Notes under the pieces: generated by a model
What the model was told of the DNA's origin: nothing
The model's input: only the letters and a program-made list of their open reading frames with translations
Databases searched by the model: none
Position numbers and translations under genes: made by a program
From: Paenibacillus piscarius
Lineage (GTDB): Bacteria > Bacillota > Bacilli > Paenibacillales > Paenibacillaceae
DNA: 64,000 nucleotides
Reading direction: 5' to 3'
Assembly: GCF_022234545.1 (NCBI RefSeq)
Contig: NZ_JAIEUI010000020.1
Location: 62,001-126,000, forward strand
In this document: positions 1-8,800 of the stretch, one piece after another
How positions within the stretch are numbered: position 1 is the first letter of the stretch
Layout: the number at the start of each line of letters is the position of its first letter

Positions 1-314
1 GCACATGTATATTTGGCAGCGTAGACCGAGCGGCGTCCGGCTGTGGTGGTCATCAGCATTTTCCAGGTATCGCCCTTATGCTCCATATCGCAGATCCGGG
101 AGATCACAATGGCAGCCAGAATCGGCAGGAACAGTCCGTTCATCGACGAAAGGCTGAAGATGAGCGCTTCCCACGAGGCATTCGACGCGCTCCGCGAGAT
201 GGAGATGCTCATGGACACCGATGCCCAGCCCAGCTCTGCGGCCAGGAAGAGCGTCAGCATCGCCCACACCCTTCTCCGCCGGAGCTTGTAGTATTCCAGC
301 AACAGCGCTCTCAT
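1..314 (-). CDS. ABC-2 type permease, lantibiotic-immunity exporter family (3' partial)
   Basis: Only the first 104 codons lie in the window; the gene runs off the left edge. Its ATG overlaps the stop codon of the upstream ATP-binding gene by one base (TGATG), so the two are translationally coupled subunits of one membrane exporter. The visible part has a basic cytoplasmic start (YYKLRRRRVW), a first hydrophobic helix at about residues 17-36 and a second at about 48-71, then a charged stretch with KGDTWKMLMTTT. This is the layout of small ABC-2 permeases of the MutE/EpiE/SpaE kind that remove lantibiotics or bacitracin-like peptides from the membrane. The family call is by pattern; the substrate cannot be read from the sequence. 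A second permease probably follows outside the window. Confidence 0.75.
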   Translation of the reverse strand, partial: MRALLLEYYKLRRRRVWAMLTLFLAAELGWASVSMSISISRSASNASWEALIFSLSSMNGLFLPILAAIVISRICDMEHKGDTWKMLMTTTAGRRSVYAAKYTC

Positions 315-1258
315 CACAGGCTCCGCTCCTTTCCCGTCAGCTCCAGGAAGATGTCCTCAAGGCTCTTCTTACGCTCCTGAATCCGGCTGACCCCGATCTG
401 GCGGGACACCAGAATCCCGTTGATCCGGCACACCTCGGCGTCCGGCATGCCCTTGAATACCAGCTGCTGCCCATCTATCCGCGGCCGGTATCCGTATGCT
501 GACAATACTTGGACCGCTTTATCGGGTTGATCGGTCCGGAAATGCACTGCCGCCTGATTCTGCGCCTGAAGTGCTGCCATCGTTCCCTGGAACAGCAGCT
601 TGCCCTCACTGATAATGCCAACCGAGGTAGCAGTCTGCTCAATCTCGGACAGCAGGTGGCTGGACACCAGAACCGTCATGTCATACTGCGCGGGCAGCGA
701 CTTGATCAGCTCCCGGATCTCTCCGATGCCGGCCGGGTCCAGGCCGTTCGTCGGCTCATCAAGAATCAGCAGGCTCGGAAAAGCCAGCAAGGCCATCGCG
801 ATACCCAGGCGCTGCTTCATCCCAAGGGAATATTCACGGGCAGTCTTGTGCCGGTGATGCTCGAGCCGGACGATCTGCAGCACCTTATCGATATTCTTGG
901 CCGGCAGGCTGCGCAGCCGCTGCATGACCCGCAGATTCTCAAGCCCGGTCAGATGACCGTAATAGGAAGGCGACTCAATCAGCGAGCCGGTCTGGTTCAG
1001 AATCGCCATCCGGTGCTTCTGCAGCTCCTTCCCGAATACGTTAACCGAACCTTTCGTAGGCTGGACCAGTCCCAGCAGCATCTTCAGCGTCGTCGTCTTA
1101 CCGGCACCATTCGGGCCGAGGAAGCCGAAGATTTCGCCTTGCTGTACCTTCAGATCTACATGATCCACCCGGGGCGTCCCCCCGTAGGTTTTGGTCAATT
1201 GTTTCGTCTCAATGATAGGATAAGTGCTCATTGCTTCGTTCAGCTCCATTTCTGCCAA
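314..1258 (-). CDS. ABC transporter ATP-binding protein (BcrA/lantibiotic-protection type)
   Basis: A 314-residue ATPase that would energise the permease encoded next to it. Walker A is GPNGAGKTTT at about residue 49, the signature region is YSLGMKQRLGIAMAL at about 143, Walker B is LLILDEPTNGLDPAG, and the switch histidine lies in VLVSSHLLSEIE. A C-terminal domain of about 90 residues after the nucleotide-binding fold matches the BcrA/SpaF/MutF subgroup. The chosen start is TTG at 1258, because AGAGG stands five bases upstream; an ATG three codons later lies too far from that site. The gene is divergent from a response regulator/histidine kinase pair starting near 1393, a common arrangement for antimicrobial-peptide detoxification modules in which the two-component system switches the exporter on. 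Confidence 0.9.
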   Translation of the reverse strand: MAEMELNEAMSTYPIIETKQLTKTYGGTPRVDHVDLKVQQGEIFGFLGPNGAGKTTTLKMLLGLVQPTKGSVNVFGKELQKHRMAILNQTGSLIESPSYYGHLTGLENLRVMQRLRSLPAKNIDKVLQIVRLEHHRHKTAREYSLGMKQRLGIAMALLAFPSLLILDEPTNGLDPAGIGEIRELIKSLPAQYDMTVLVSSHLLSEIEQTATSVGIISEGKLLFQGTMAALQAQNQAAVHFRTDQPDKAVQVLSAYGYRPRIDGQQLVFKGMPDAEVCRINGILVSRQIGVSRIQERKKSLEDIFLELTGKERSL

Positions 1259-1392
1259 GTTGGCCTCTTGCTTCCCAGCATAGTGGACCTTCCTTGCTCC
1301 AGGCTGAAGATAACCTTACGCCTACCTTAAATCAGCCTTTGCCTTTCAATCTTCACCATATGATCGTGTATACTACTTCTTGGGTGATGACT

Positions 1393-2106
1393 ATGAATAC
1401 GATGAAGGACCGGAAAATACTAATTGTTGAGGACGAACCAAAAATCTGTGAAATGATTGAGCTGTTTCTGCGCAAAGAGGGCTTCTACCGCATCTATACG
1501 GCTGGAGATTACAGCAGTGCCCTCGCCTTGTGCCGGCAGGAGAAGCCGGACATTGCCATTCTGGATGTGATGCTGCCGGATCAGGACGGCTTCTCGCTCC
1601 TGTCCGCTATACGGACTTTCTCCGATCTGCCAGTGATCTTCTTGTCGGCGCGCGGCGAGGACGAGGACCGGCTGCTCGGGCTGGGGCTCGGGGCAGATGA
1701 TTATATCGTCAAGCCTTTTCTGCCTAGGGAGTTAATGCTGCGGCTGACGGCTGTCCTGAAGCGGGTATACGCTTCCTCCGTTCCCGAGCGGCTGCCGGTC
1801 TTCAGAGCAGGTGAACAAATGGTAGATCTGGAGAGCGCAGTTGTAATAAGAGAAGGCCAGGAGCTGCCGCTGACTGCCAAAGAGCACGCCATTCTGATCA
1901 AGCTGTATGAGAACCGCGGACGGATTGTGACCAGCGATGCCATCTGCCAGGCGGTTTGGGGAGATGACAGCTACGGGTATGAGAACACTCTAATGGTACA
2001 TATGCGGCGGATCCGCGAAAAGATTGAAGCTGAGCCCTCGAAGCCGGTGCAGCTGCTGACGGTCCGGGGGCTGGGCTATAAGCTAATGGTCCAGGAGGCG
2101 AACTGA
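1393..2106 (+). CDS. OmpR/PhoB-family response regulator, probably controls the divergent ABC exporter
   Basis: About 237 residues: an N-terminal receiver domain and a C-terminal winged helix. The receiver shows the acidic pair in ILIVEDEP, the phospho-acceptor aspartate in PDIAILDVMLPD, the conserved Thr/Ser in VIFLSARGED and the lysine in DDYIVKPF. The DNA-binding half carries ELPLTAKEHAILIKLYENRG and ends VRGLGYKL, typical of OmpR/PhoB regulators. ATG at 1393 is chosen because GGGTG lies just upstream; in-frame ATGs at 1387 and 1402 are alternatives. A possible -10 TATACT is at about 1369-1374. The stop overlaps the kinase ATG by one base, so the two are coupled. Position opposite the exporter genes implies that they are its target; this is inference. 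Confidence 0.88.
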   Translation: MNTMKDRKILIVEDEPKICEMIELFLRKEGFYRIYTAGDYSSALALCRQEKPDIAILDVMLPDQDGFSLLSAIRTFSDLPVIFLSARGEDEDRLLGLGLGADDYIVKPFLPRELMLRLTAVLKRVYASSVPERLPVFRAGEQMVDLESAVVIREGQELPLTAKEHAILIKLYENRGRIVTSDAICQAVWGDDSYGYENTLMVHMRRIREKIEAEPSKPVQLLTVRGLGYKLMVQEAN

Positions 2107-3488
2107 TGGACAGCACAGTGCGTATATTACGCAGGTTCGTGGGGTCCACCCTGCTGGTCTCTGCCCTTCTGCTCCTGTTCAATCTCATTCTGCTTGGTTC
2201 GCTGATCTTCAAGGAGACCCATCAGGACACTGCTCCCGGGAAGGTCGTGCGGGAAATCTCCGCTGAGCTGAAGATGTCAGAAGGCGGTTATAGCCTCAGT
2301 GCCGGAGGGGCAGCGCTGCTTGAGCAGAACCGGGCTTGGTCCATGCTGCTGGATGCGGGCGGTAAGGTACAGTGGAGTGAACAGCTGCCGCCGGAGATAC
2401 CCGGTTCCTTCAATATTATAGAGGTGGCGAAATTCTCACGATACTACTTAATGGAGTATCCCGTGTACACCTGGGAGCATCCTGATGGGCTGCTTGTTGT
2501 CGGGTATCCCAAATATTCATATGAGAAATATCAGCTGGAATACCTGACCGATTGGGTTCGCTCCCTTCCTGAACGGGTACTGCTTCTCTTGTTATGTAAT
2601 GCCGTACTTGCCGTCGCACTCTCCATTTTCATCGGTACCCGGCTGATCCGCAGCATCCGCCCCCTGATTAACAGCATCCATGCCCTGGCCAAGGACAAGC
2701 CCGTCCGGCTGGAGACGGAAGGTATCTTCAGCGATTTGTCGGAGAGCATCAATTCCGCTTCGGCAACACTCCAGACCCGGAGCACACAGTTGAAATCAAG
2801 GGATGAAGCGCGCTCCAACTGGATTGCCGGAATCTCGCATGATATCCGTACACCATTGTCGATGATCCTTGGCTACGCGAGCAACCTGGAGGAACAAGAT
2901 AACCTGACCGGGGAGCAACGGCAGCAGGCAGCTATCATCCGCCGCCAAGGGGAGCAGCTGCGGTCGCTGGTCAGCGACTTGAATCTTGTGTCGATGCTGG
3001 AATATGACATGCAGCCCCTGCAGCTTAAGCCGGTCCGCTTGTCCACTCTGGCCCGGACTGTGGTATCCGACATCATTAATAACGGACTGGAGGAGCATTA
3101 TTCACTGGACCTGAGCATAGTGGATGAGCGCCTGCAAGTGATGGGTGATGAGAAGCTGCTGTACCGTGCGGTAAGCAATCTGGTCCAGAACAGCATCCGG
3201 CATAATCCGGACGGCTGCCGGATTACGGTAACAGTCTCCCGCAGCCCGGAGGAGCCGGAATGTTGCCTGTCCGTATCCGATGACGGGACCGGGGTTCCGG
3301 CAGAGCTTTTGCCGGAGCTGATGCTGCTGCCCTACTCCGGCAAGCGGACCCGCCCCGTCCGGCAGGGCCACGGACTTGGCCTCCCGATGGTCGCCCGGAT
3401 CGCCGAAGCCCACAAGGGTAAGCTGATTCTGGAGAGCCCTACGGGAGAAGGGCTATACGCGGCGTTGATGCTGCCTCCTATAACATAA
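2106..3488 (+). CDS. Membrane sensor histidine kinase, partner of the upstream regulator
   Basis: 460 residues. A first membrane helix at about residues 14-37, an extracytoplasmic region of about 110 residues, and a second helix at about 153-172 (RVLLLLLCNAVLAVALSIFI) precede a HAMP-like linker. The phospho-accepting histidine is in ISHDIRTPLS at about residue 244. The ATP-binding domain shows the N box (LVQNSIRHNPDG), the G1 box (VSDDGTGVP) and the G2 box (GHGLGLPMV). The sensor domain is larger than in BceS-type intramembrane kinases and resembles kinases of the CprK/SpaK kind. The ATG overlaps the regulator stop (TGATG). No gene follows within about 70 bases, so the operon is probably just this pair. 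Confidence 0.88.
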   Translation: MDSTVRILRRFVGSTLLVSALLLLFNLILLGSLIFKETHQDTAPGKVVREISAELKMSEGGYSLSAGGAALLEQNRAWSMLLDAGGKVQWSEQLPPEIPGSFNIIEVAKFSRYYLMEYPVYTWEHPDGLLVVGYPKYSYEKYQLEYLTDWVRSLPERVLLLLLCNAVLAVALSIFIGTRLIRSIRPLINSIHALAKDKPVRLETEGIFSDLSESINSASATLQTRSTQLKSRDEARSNWIAGISHDIRTPLSMILGYASNLEEQDNLTGEQRQQAAIIRRQGEQLRSLVSDLNLVSMLEYDMQPLQLKPVRLSTLARTVVSDIINNGLEEHYSLDLSIVDERLQVMGDEKLLYRAVSNLVQNSIRHNPDGCRITVTVSRSPEEPECCLSVSDDGTGVPAELLPELMLLPYSGKRTRPVRQGHGLGLPMVARIAEAHKGKLILESPTGEGLYAALMLPPIT

Positions 3489-3562
3489 TTTCTGCTCCAA
3501 AATCCGCCATTTTCTGCTATGCTAATAGAAATTCATAGTAGACACAGGAGGCGTAACCCGGA

Positions 3563-4129
3563 ATGGATGCATTTCAATATGAGCTTACCTCAGAGAGTTC
3601 GATTAACCTGAAATATGAGTACGGCGGCGAGTACTTCACGTTCAGCCTGTACCGGGATGACGAAGGGTGGGTGCTTCATCCATTCGACGGGATGCTGCTG
3701 CGGAATCCTGCGATGTGTACGCTGGTCGCGCAGGAGCTGTTCAAGCACAAGCCTTTCCAGGTCATGCTGGCAAAAGAAGGCATCCTGTTCACCGATATAC
3801 GCTCAACTGTCAATCTCGAAAATGTGAACACACCGGTGGCTGCACGCAATGAACGCGAGTCACGCGGCGGCAATCCTGCAGATGATCTGATGGACTTCGT
3901 TCAGCAGCACTCGATTGAAGAGGTCATCGATTATGAAAGCAATCTGGTGGGGAGCCGCATCTCCTTCTACAAAGAAATTCTGCAGCGCATGTTCATGGAC
4001 AACCTCGGTCCCTCAGACCCGGAATTCCAGCACGTACAGGACATTGTGCGAATCTACGAGCAGGCGCTAGAGCGGCTGTCCAGCCTGAACGGTCCGAATC
4101 TGGACCCTGGCAGACGCGGCAGATATTAA
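3563..4129 (+). CDS. Conserved-looking protein of unknown function next to TerD-type protein
   Basis: 188 residues, soluble and acidic, with no signal peptide or membrane helix. I do not recognise a family. A perfect AGGAGG lies 11 bases before the ATG. The N-terminal half (about 1-75) reads as a beta-rich domain with alternating aromatic and charged residues (YEYGGEYFTFSLYRDDEGW). The second half (about 110-175) is helical (DDLMDFVQQHSIEEVIDYE) and ends in a basic, glycine-rich tail (DPGRRGRY). The gene ends only 21 bases before the ATG of the TerD-type gene, so the two are probably co-transcribed and may share a stress-related role; that link is inference from position only. Confidence 0.6.
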   Translation: MDAFQYELTSESSINLKYEYGGEYFTFSLYRDDEGWVLHPFDGMLLRNPAMCTLVAQELFKHKPFQVMLAKEGILFTDIRSTVNLENVNTPVAARNERESRGGNPADDLMDFVQQHSIEEVIDYESNLVGSRISFYKEILQRMFMDNLGPSDPEFQHVQDIVRIYEQALERLSSLNGPNLDPGRRGRY

Positions 4130-4150
4130 TCTGAGGAGAGGCTGGTTCAC

Positions 4151-5479
4151 ATGACATTCAAGCTAATTAAGGGACAGAAGGTCAGCTTAACCAAAAACAA
4201 CCCCCATCTCTCGCAGCTCATCATCGGCTTGGGCTGGCAGTCTGCGGGAGCCGGGGCCGAGATTGATAGCTCTGCTGTTCTGCTTACGGAGACACAGAGG
4301 GTTACTTCTGCAGAGAGTCTCATATTCTATGGGCATCCCGCTGCCGATGATCAGTCTGTAGTGTTATTGCCGCCTGAACACTGGGTTGGTACCGGCCCGG
4401 CGGACCGTGTACAGATTGCGGTCCGGCTGGACATAATTCCTGCGGAATACGAGCGCATTGCGTTCGCGCTGACGATCCATGAAGCCGTGAAGCGGCAGCA
4501 GAGCTTCTCTGCCTTGGAGGGCGCTTATCTGCGTATCATAAATGCAGCTGAGGGAACGGAGCTGCTCCGATACCCTCTGGAGGGCGGTTATTCAGTGGAG
4601 ACGGCCCTTGTAGCCGGAGAGCTCTACCGGTATCAGAGTGAATGGAAATTCAGCGCGATAGGCTCCGGGTATGCCGGCGGCCTTGAGGCCCTGTGCCGCA
4701 GCTATGGAATACCAGCGGATCAGATCCAGGTATTGGTTCAGTCTGCAAGACCGGAGGCGGCGAGACCGGAAGCACCACCACGGAAGTCACCTTTTGTGCT
4801 TCCGGAATTGCGGCCGCGCCCCAAGCAGAGGCCAGCGGACCTGTTGCCCCCGGCTGCACCGGCTTCGCCGCAGGGATCTCCGGGACATCCGGGAGACCGG
4901 CTGCTGAAGAACCGCGGGGAGTCGGTCCGGCTTCAGAGCGGACCGGGAGCTGCGGGCGAGATCATCATCAATCTCAACTGGGTTCAGACCGAATCCTCCC
5001 GCTGGTTCGGCAGACAAGGGATAGATCTCGATCTGGGCTGCCTGTTTGAACTGAGCAATGGTCTCAAAGGCGCGGTCCAGGCACTCGGTGAATCCTTCGG
5101 CAGTTTCAACCGGCCGCCTTACATCATCCTGGACGGAGATGACCGCACCGGCTCGATTGCCACGGGCGAGAATCTGCGGATTAACAGCCGCTATCTCTCC
5201 GAGATCAAGCGGATTGTGATCTTTGCCCTCATCTATGAGGGAGCGGCGAACTGGTCGCAAGCTGGCGCTGTGGTAACCATCCGCCAGCAGGGCGGGCCGG
5301 AGATCAAGGTTCAACTGGACGAGCACAACAACAATAAGGGAATGTGTGCCATCGCCTTGCTGCATAGCCAGCCGGATGGAACCTTCCTTGTGGAACGGCT
5401 TGTAGAGTATTTCAGCGGACATGAGGAGCTGGACCAGCATTATCACTGGAATCTGCGGTGGGAGGCTGGAAGCAAGTAG
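4151..5479 (+). CDS. Double TerD-domain protein (TerA-like stress protein)
   Basis: 442 residues with two TerD-type domains joined by a proline/arginine-rich linker (about residues 205-265). The N-terminal domain (about 1-195) starts MTFKLIKGQKVSLTKNNP, the hallmark opening of TerD proteins, but its calcium-site region is degenerate (EIDSSAVLL). The C-terminal domain (about 270-440) has IDLDLGCLFELS and YIILDGDDRTG, the acidic loops that bind calcium in TerD/TerA proteins, and ends HYHWNLRWEAGSK. TerD-family proteins act in tellurite, oxidative or phage-related stress; the exact role is unknown. The layout matches TerA-like two-domain members. It lies 21 bases after the preceding unknown gene and is followed by a hairpin at 5495-5530. 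Confidence 0.82.
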   Translation: MTFKLIKGQKVSLTKNNPHLSQLIIGLGWQSAGAGAEIDSSAVLLTETQRVTSAESLIFYGHPAADDQSVVLLPPEHWVGTGPADRVQIAVRLDIIPAEYERIAFALTIHEAVKRQQSFSALEGAYLRIINAAEGTELLRYPLEGGYSVETALVAGELYRYQSEWKFSAIGSGYAGGLEALCRSYGIPADQIQVLVQSARPEAARPEAPPRKSPFVLPELRPRPKQRPADLLPPAAPASPQGSPGHPGDRLLKNRGESVRLQSGPGAAGEIIINLNWVQTESSRWFGRQGIDLDLGCLFELSNGLKGAVQALGESFGSFNRPPYIILDGDDRTGSIATGENLRINSRYLSEIKRIVIFALIYEGAANWSQAGAVVTIRQQGGPEIKVQLDEHNNNKGMCAIALLHSQPDGTFLVERLVEYFSGHEELDQHYHWNLRWEAGSK

Positions 5480-5494
5480 ACAGCGGCCATAATC

Positions 5495-5530
5495 ATAAGC
5501 GGCATCACCTTGACGGGCGATGCCGCTTAT
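5495..5530 (+). terminator. Hairpin after the TerD-type gene
   Basis: Perfect 12-bp inverted repeat ATAAGCGGCATC / GATGCCGCTTAT with a 12-base loop, 15 bases after the stop codon. There is no immediate U tract; the first T run is the loop of the next repeat hairpin, so termination may be inefficient. Confidence 0.5.
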
Positions 5531-5536
5531 TGTGGG

Positions 5537-5761
5537 TGGTCGGTTTTTCGATTACATTGGGCCCAGTCGCCCCACGCTGGGCCCAATGTAGTCGGTTTTT
5601 CGATTACATTCGGCCCACTCGCCCCACGCTGGCCCAATGTAGTCGGTTTTTCGATTACATTCGGCCCACTCGCCCCACGCTGGCCCAATGTGGTCGGTTT
5701 TTCGATTACATTCTGCTTCACACCTCCCCGCTGGCCCAATGTAGTCGGTTTTTCGCACACA
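5537..5761. repeat. Array 1 of 51-bp-periodic hairpin repeats (5 copies)
   Basis: Five copies of a roughly 22-base hairpin, form TGTARTCG-GTTTTT-CGATTACA, at 5537-5556 (left arm shortened), 5587-5608, 5638-5659, 5689-5710 and 5740-5761. The last four start exactly 51 bases apart. Spacers are near-identical within the array (CCACTCGCCCCACGCTGG). The last copy has a changed right arm (CGCACACA). Around the first spacer a second inverted repeat, CATTGGGCCCAG at 5555-5566 with CTGGGCCCAATG at 5577-5588, alternates with the main hairpin and shares its outer bases. The array fills the gap between two convergent genes. Related arrays occur at 24792-25015, 32289-32494 and 40556-40627. No protein-coding evidence was found. 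Confidence 0.9.
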
Positions 5762-5803
5762 TCCGGCCCACGTGTCTTCGTGGCAATGCAGCCTACAACA
5801 CCA

Positions 5804-5844
5804 AACAGCCCTTCCCCGTCAGAAGACGGTGGAAGGGCTGTTTT
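5804..5844. terminator. Bidirectional intrinsic terminator at the 3' end of the SLH gene
   Basis: Near-perfect inverted repeat AACAGCCCTTCC-CCGTC / GACGG-TGGAAGGGCTGTT with a 4-base loop. TTTT follows on the plus strand and TTTGG on the minus strand. It lies 13 bases beyond the stop of the minus-strand SLH gene and also faces read-through from the TerD-type gene. Confidence 0.85.
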
Positions 5845-5856
5845 GCAGTAATGATT

Positions 5857-8800
5857 TTATTCTGCAGTATGGTCTACAGATGCTGCCTGGATGCTGCCAA
5901 ATGCCCAGTAGCCCGCAGGAACGTCTGTCCATCTCGGGGCTGCGCTGGTCAGCGGAGCGATTCTCAGGGCGCGGTTGATGATAGTAACAGCTTCCGCACG
6001 GGTTAATGTCTGATTCGGACGGAATGTGCCGTCCTGATATCCCGTGATCATACCTGCTTGGGCCATCCGCTTGATGTCGGCCTGTGCCCAGTGGCCGGCA
6101 ATATCGCTGAAGCCGGCCGATTGGCCTTCAGCACTTGTAATCAGACGGGATAACAGAGTCGCCATTTCGGCTCTGGTAATGGTCTGGTTCGGTTTGAAGC
6201 TGCCGTCCGTGTAACCCTTCATCATCCCGCTTCTGGTCACTTGGCCGATGGCCTCTGCCGCCCAGTGGCCGGCAAGAACATCGGAGTATGCTACGCCAGC
6301 AGTAACTGCGGACTGGCTGAAGGTGCGGGCAATGATACTGGCCGCTTCTGCCCGGGTGATGCTGTTGCCTGGCTTGAAGGTACCGTCCGCATAACCCGTC
6401 ATATAAGCCTTCACCTGCACCGCAGGATTTTGGGCAAGTACAACGGTAAAGGTACTGAATTTGCTGATACTGAATTGAATTCCTGATTTTCCAGTCTGGC
6501 CATAAGGCACGATCTCACCCTTAACCAGCTCTTTGGTTCCGTCGCTATGCTCAATGAAGACCGCCAGTGCCTTCAGTTGCTCCGCTGTTAACGAAGAGTG
6601 GTTAAGCGGCAATACCAGCGTGACCGGACGGCTCTGCAGATTGGTCTCAATCGTGACCGGACGGCTTACCAGCGTGATCGTTGCACCAGGGGATACACTC
6701 TGCACCTGTGCTTTTGCAAGGGCTTCAGCCTCTGCACTCTGCTGGGAAGTCTTCAGTGGAACCAGATTGAAATAGATATCTGTGCCGAATCCGGCCATCG
6801 AGCTGCCGGGTACCTTCACTTCCGCATTCACGGTGAACAGATCCAGTGTAATCTGATTATCGGCAAATTGCTTGCCGGAGGCTGCTGGAATTGTTAATCG
6901 GGTTCCGGCAACCTCATCCTTCTGATCCGGCACGATGATTCTGGCAATATTGGACCCGGCTGCCTTCAGCTCATTGACCGCCCGGATCGCCTGCTCCAAT
7001 GTGAACGTAAGCGTGTCACTCTTCACTCCGTTTGCATCCTTGGTGCGGGTAATGACAACGGAGGATACCATGGACCCTTGACTAGCCCCGTTCTCAACGT
7101 TTGCATTAATGCTCTCCGTCTGCGGGGCTGGTGTTGGTACCGGAGCCGGGGCTCCCCCGCCTGATCCTGAACCACCGCCGCCAGGTGCTGGTGTAGGAGG
7201 ATCCGTTGGTGTGACCGGCACCGGAACTGTCGAGAAGCTCCAGAGTGTTTTATCTGTAATCCCTGCATAGCTGTTGCCGGATTCATCGGTGAATGCTCCC
7301 GGCTGAATCAGCACATAATAGCTGCCGCCCTGCTTCAGCAAGCCGCTTGTGTTGATGCTTACGGTAGCATTCGTAATGGTGACAAGCGTCTGATTAACCG
7401 CTTCGATTGTCGTTACGACCTCATTATCCGCTGCATTAACAAGCTGGATATTGCCTTTTCCAGCCCGTACATTCTCATTAAAAGTCAGTGAGAGCGCAGC
7501 AGACACAGGCACGAAGGTCTCCTTGTCCGCTGGAATAAAGGTTGTAACTACCGGCGCTGCGGTATCCGACGCACTGGTGGTCACAAACCGCCAGGCGTTA
7601 ATGCCTGCGATACCGGCATAGCTGTTGCCCGCATTATCGGTGAATGCTCCCTCTGTAACCCGTACAAAATAACTCGTTCCATGCTCCAGATGATCTGCCG
7701 GATTGATGGTTACGACATTGTTCAGGATCGTTACCATGTCCGAACCGGCAGGAATCGTCAAGACCGGATGCGTAACATCTGTACTGCGGAAAATCTCAAT
7801 GTTGCCGGCCGCCGCCTTCACATTCTCGCTGAAGGTCAGGACCAGGTTCGCGTTCACTTCCACTTCTGTGGCCCACGGCTCCGGCGAATAAGTAACTACC
7901 GTCGGCGAGGTCCGGTCCGGTGCATCGGTGGTTGTGAACTGCCAGGCATTACTGTCTGTGATTCCGGCAAAGCTGTTGCCTGCGGCATCTGTAAAAGCTC
8001 CAGCGTCAATCTGTACATAGTAACTGGCTCCATACTTCAGATCATCTGTAGGATTAATGGTCACTACATTATTCAGAATGCTAACATTCCCGGAAGCTGA
8101 CGGAATCGTAACTGCCGGTGTATGATTCGCACTGTTGTAGATCACGATATTGCCTGCTCCAGCCTTTACATTCTCACTGAAGGTAAGGGTCAGATTGGCG
8201 TCAGTAGCTACATCAGTCGTCCCATTCAATGGCGCAAAAGCATCTAATAACGGTGGTGCTGTATCCGGAGCAGCTGTGGTGTTGAAGTGCCAGGTGGTAC
8301 TGTTCGCAATTCCGGAATAGAAGTTGCCGGATAGATCCGCGAAAGCATCGTCTGTAATTCTCACAACATAGCTTGTACCATACTCCAGAGGTTGAGCCAG
8401 ATGAATGGTTACCTTGTTGTTTACAATGCCCGCATCACCGGCAGCAATAATTGCTACCGCTCGGTCGGATGCATCGCTGTAGATCTTAATGCTGCCTTCC
8501 CCTGCCTGTACATTCTCGCTGAACGCAAGCTCCAGGTTCGTGTCAACCGCTACATTCGTTGCTCCATTCGCAGGCGAGTAAGTGCTTACGATCGGGGCTG
8601 TTGTATCCGGTTCGCTGGTAGTCGTAAACCGCCAGGTTGTATTGTTCGTGATACCGGCATAGCTATTGTCCGACATATCCTTAAACGCACTATTGTCAAT
8701 CTGCACATAATAGGTTGCACTGTATTCCAGGTCAGCCTTCGGATTAATCGTTACAGTCTTGCCATCAATGGTTACACCATCAGAATCCGCAGGAATCACC

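Noticed and set aside
5537..5761. CRISPR array
   Set aside because: Repeats are palindromic at 22 nt, spacers are nearly the same within an array, and no cas genes are present.
5510..5851. Open frames of 17-residue repeats (such as VVGFSITFGPLAPRWPN) across array 1, and similar frames in arrays 2 and 3
   Set aside because: A 51-bp unit is a multiple of three, so any frame free of stops stays open by itself. Frames are open on both strands, have no ribosome site, and changes between copies keep DNA pairing rather than amino acids.
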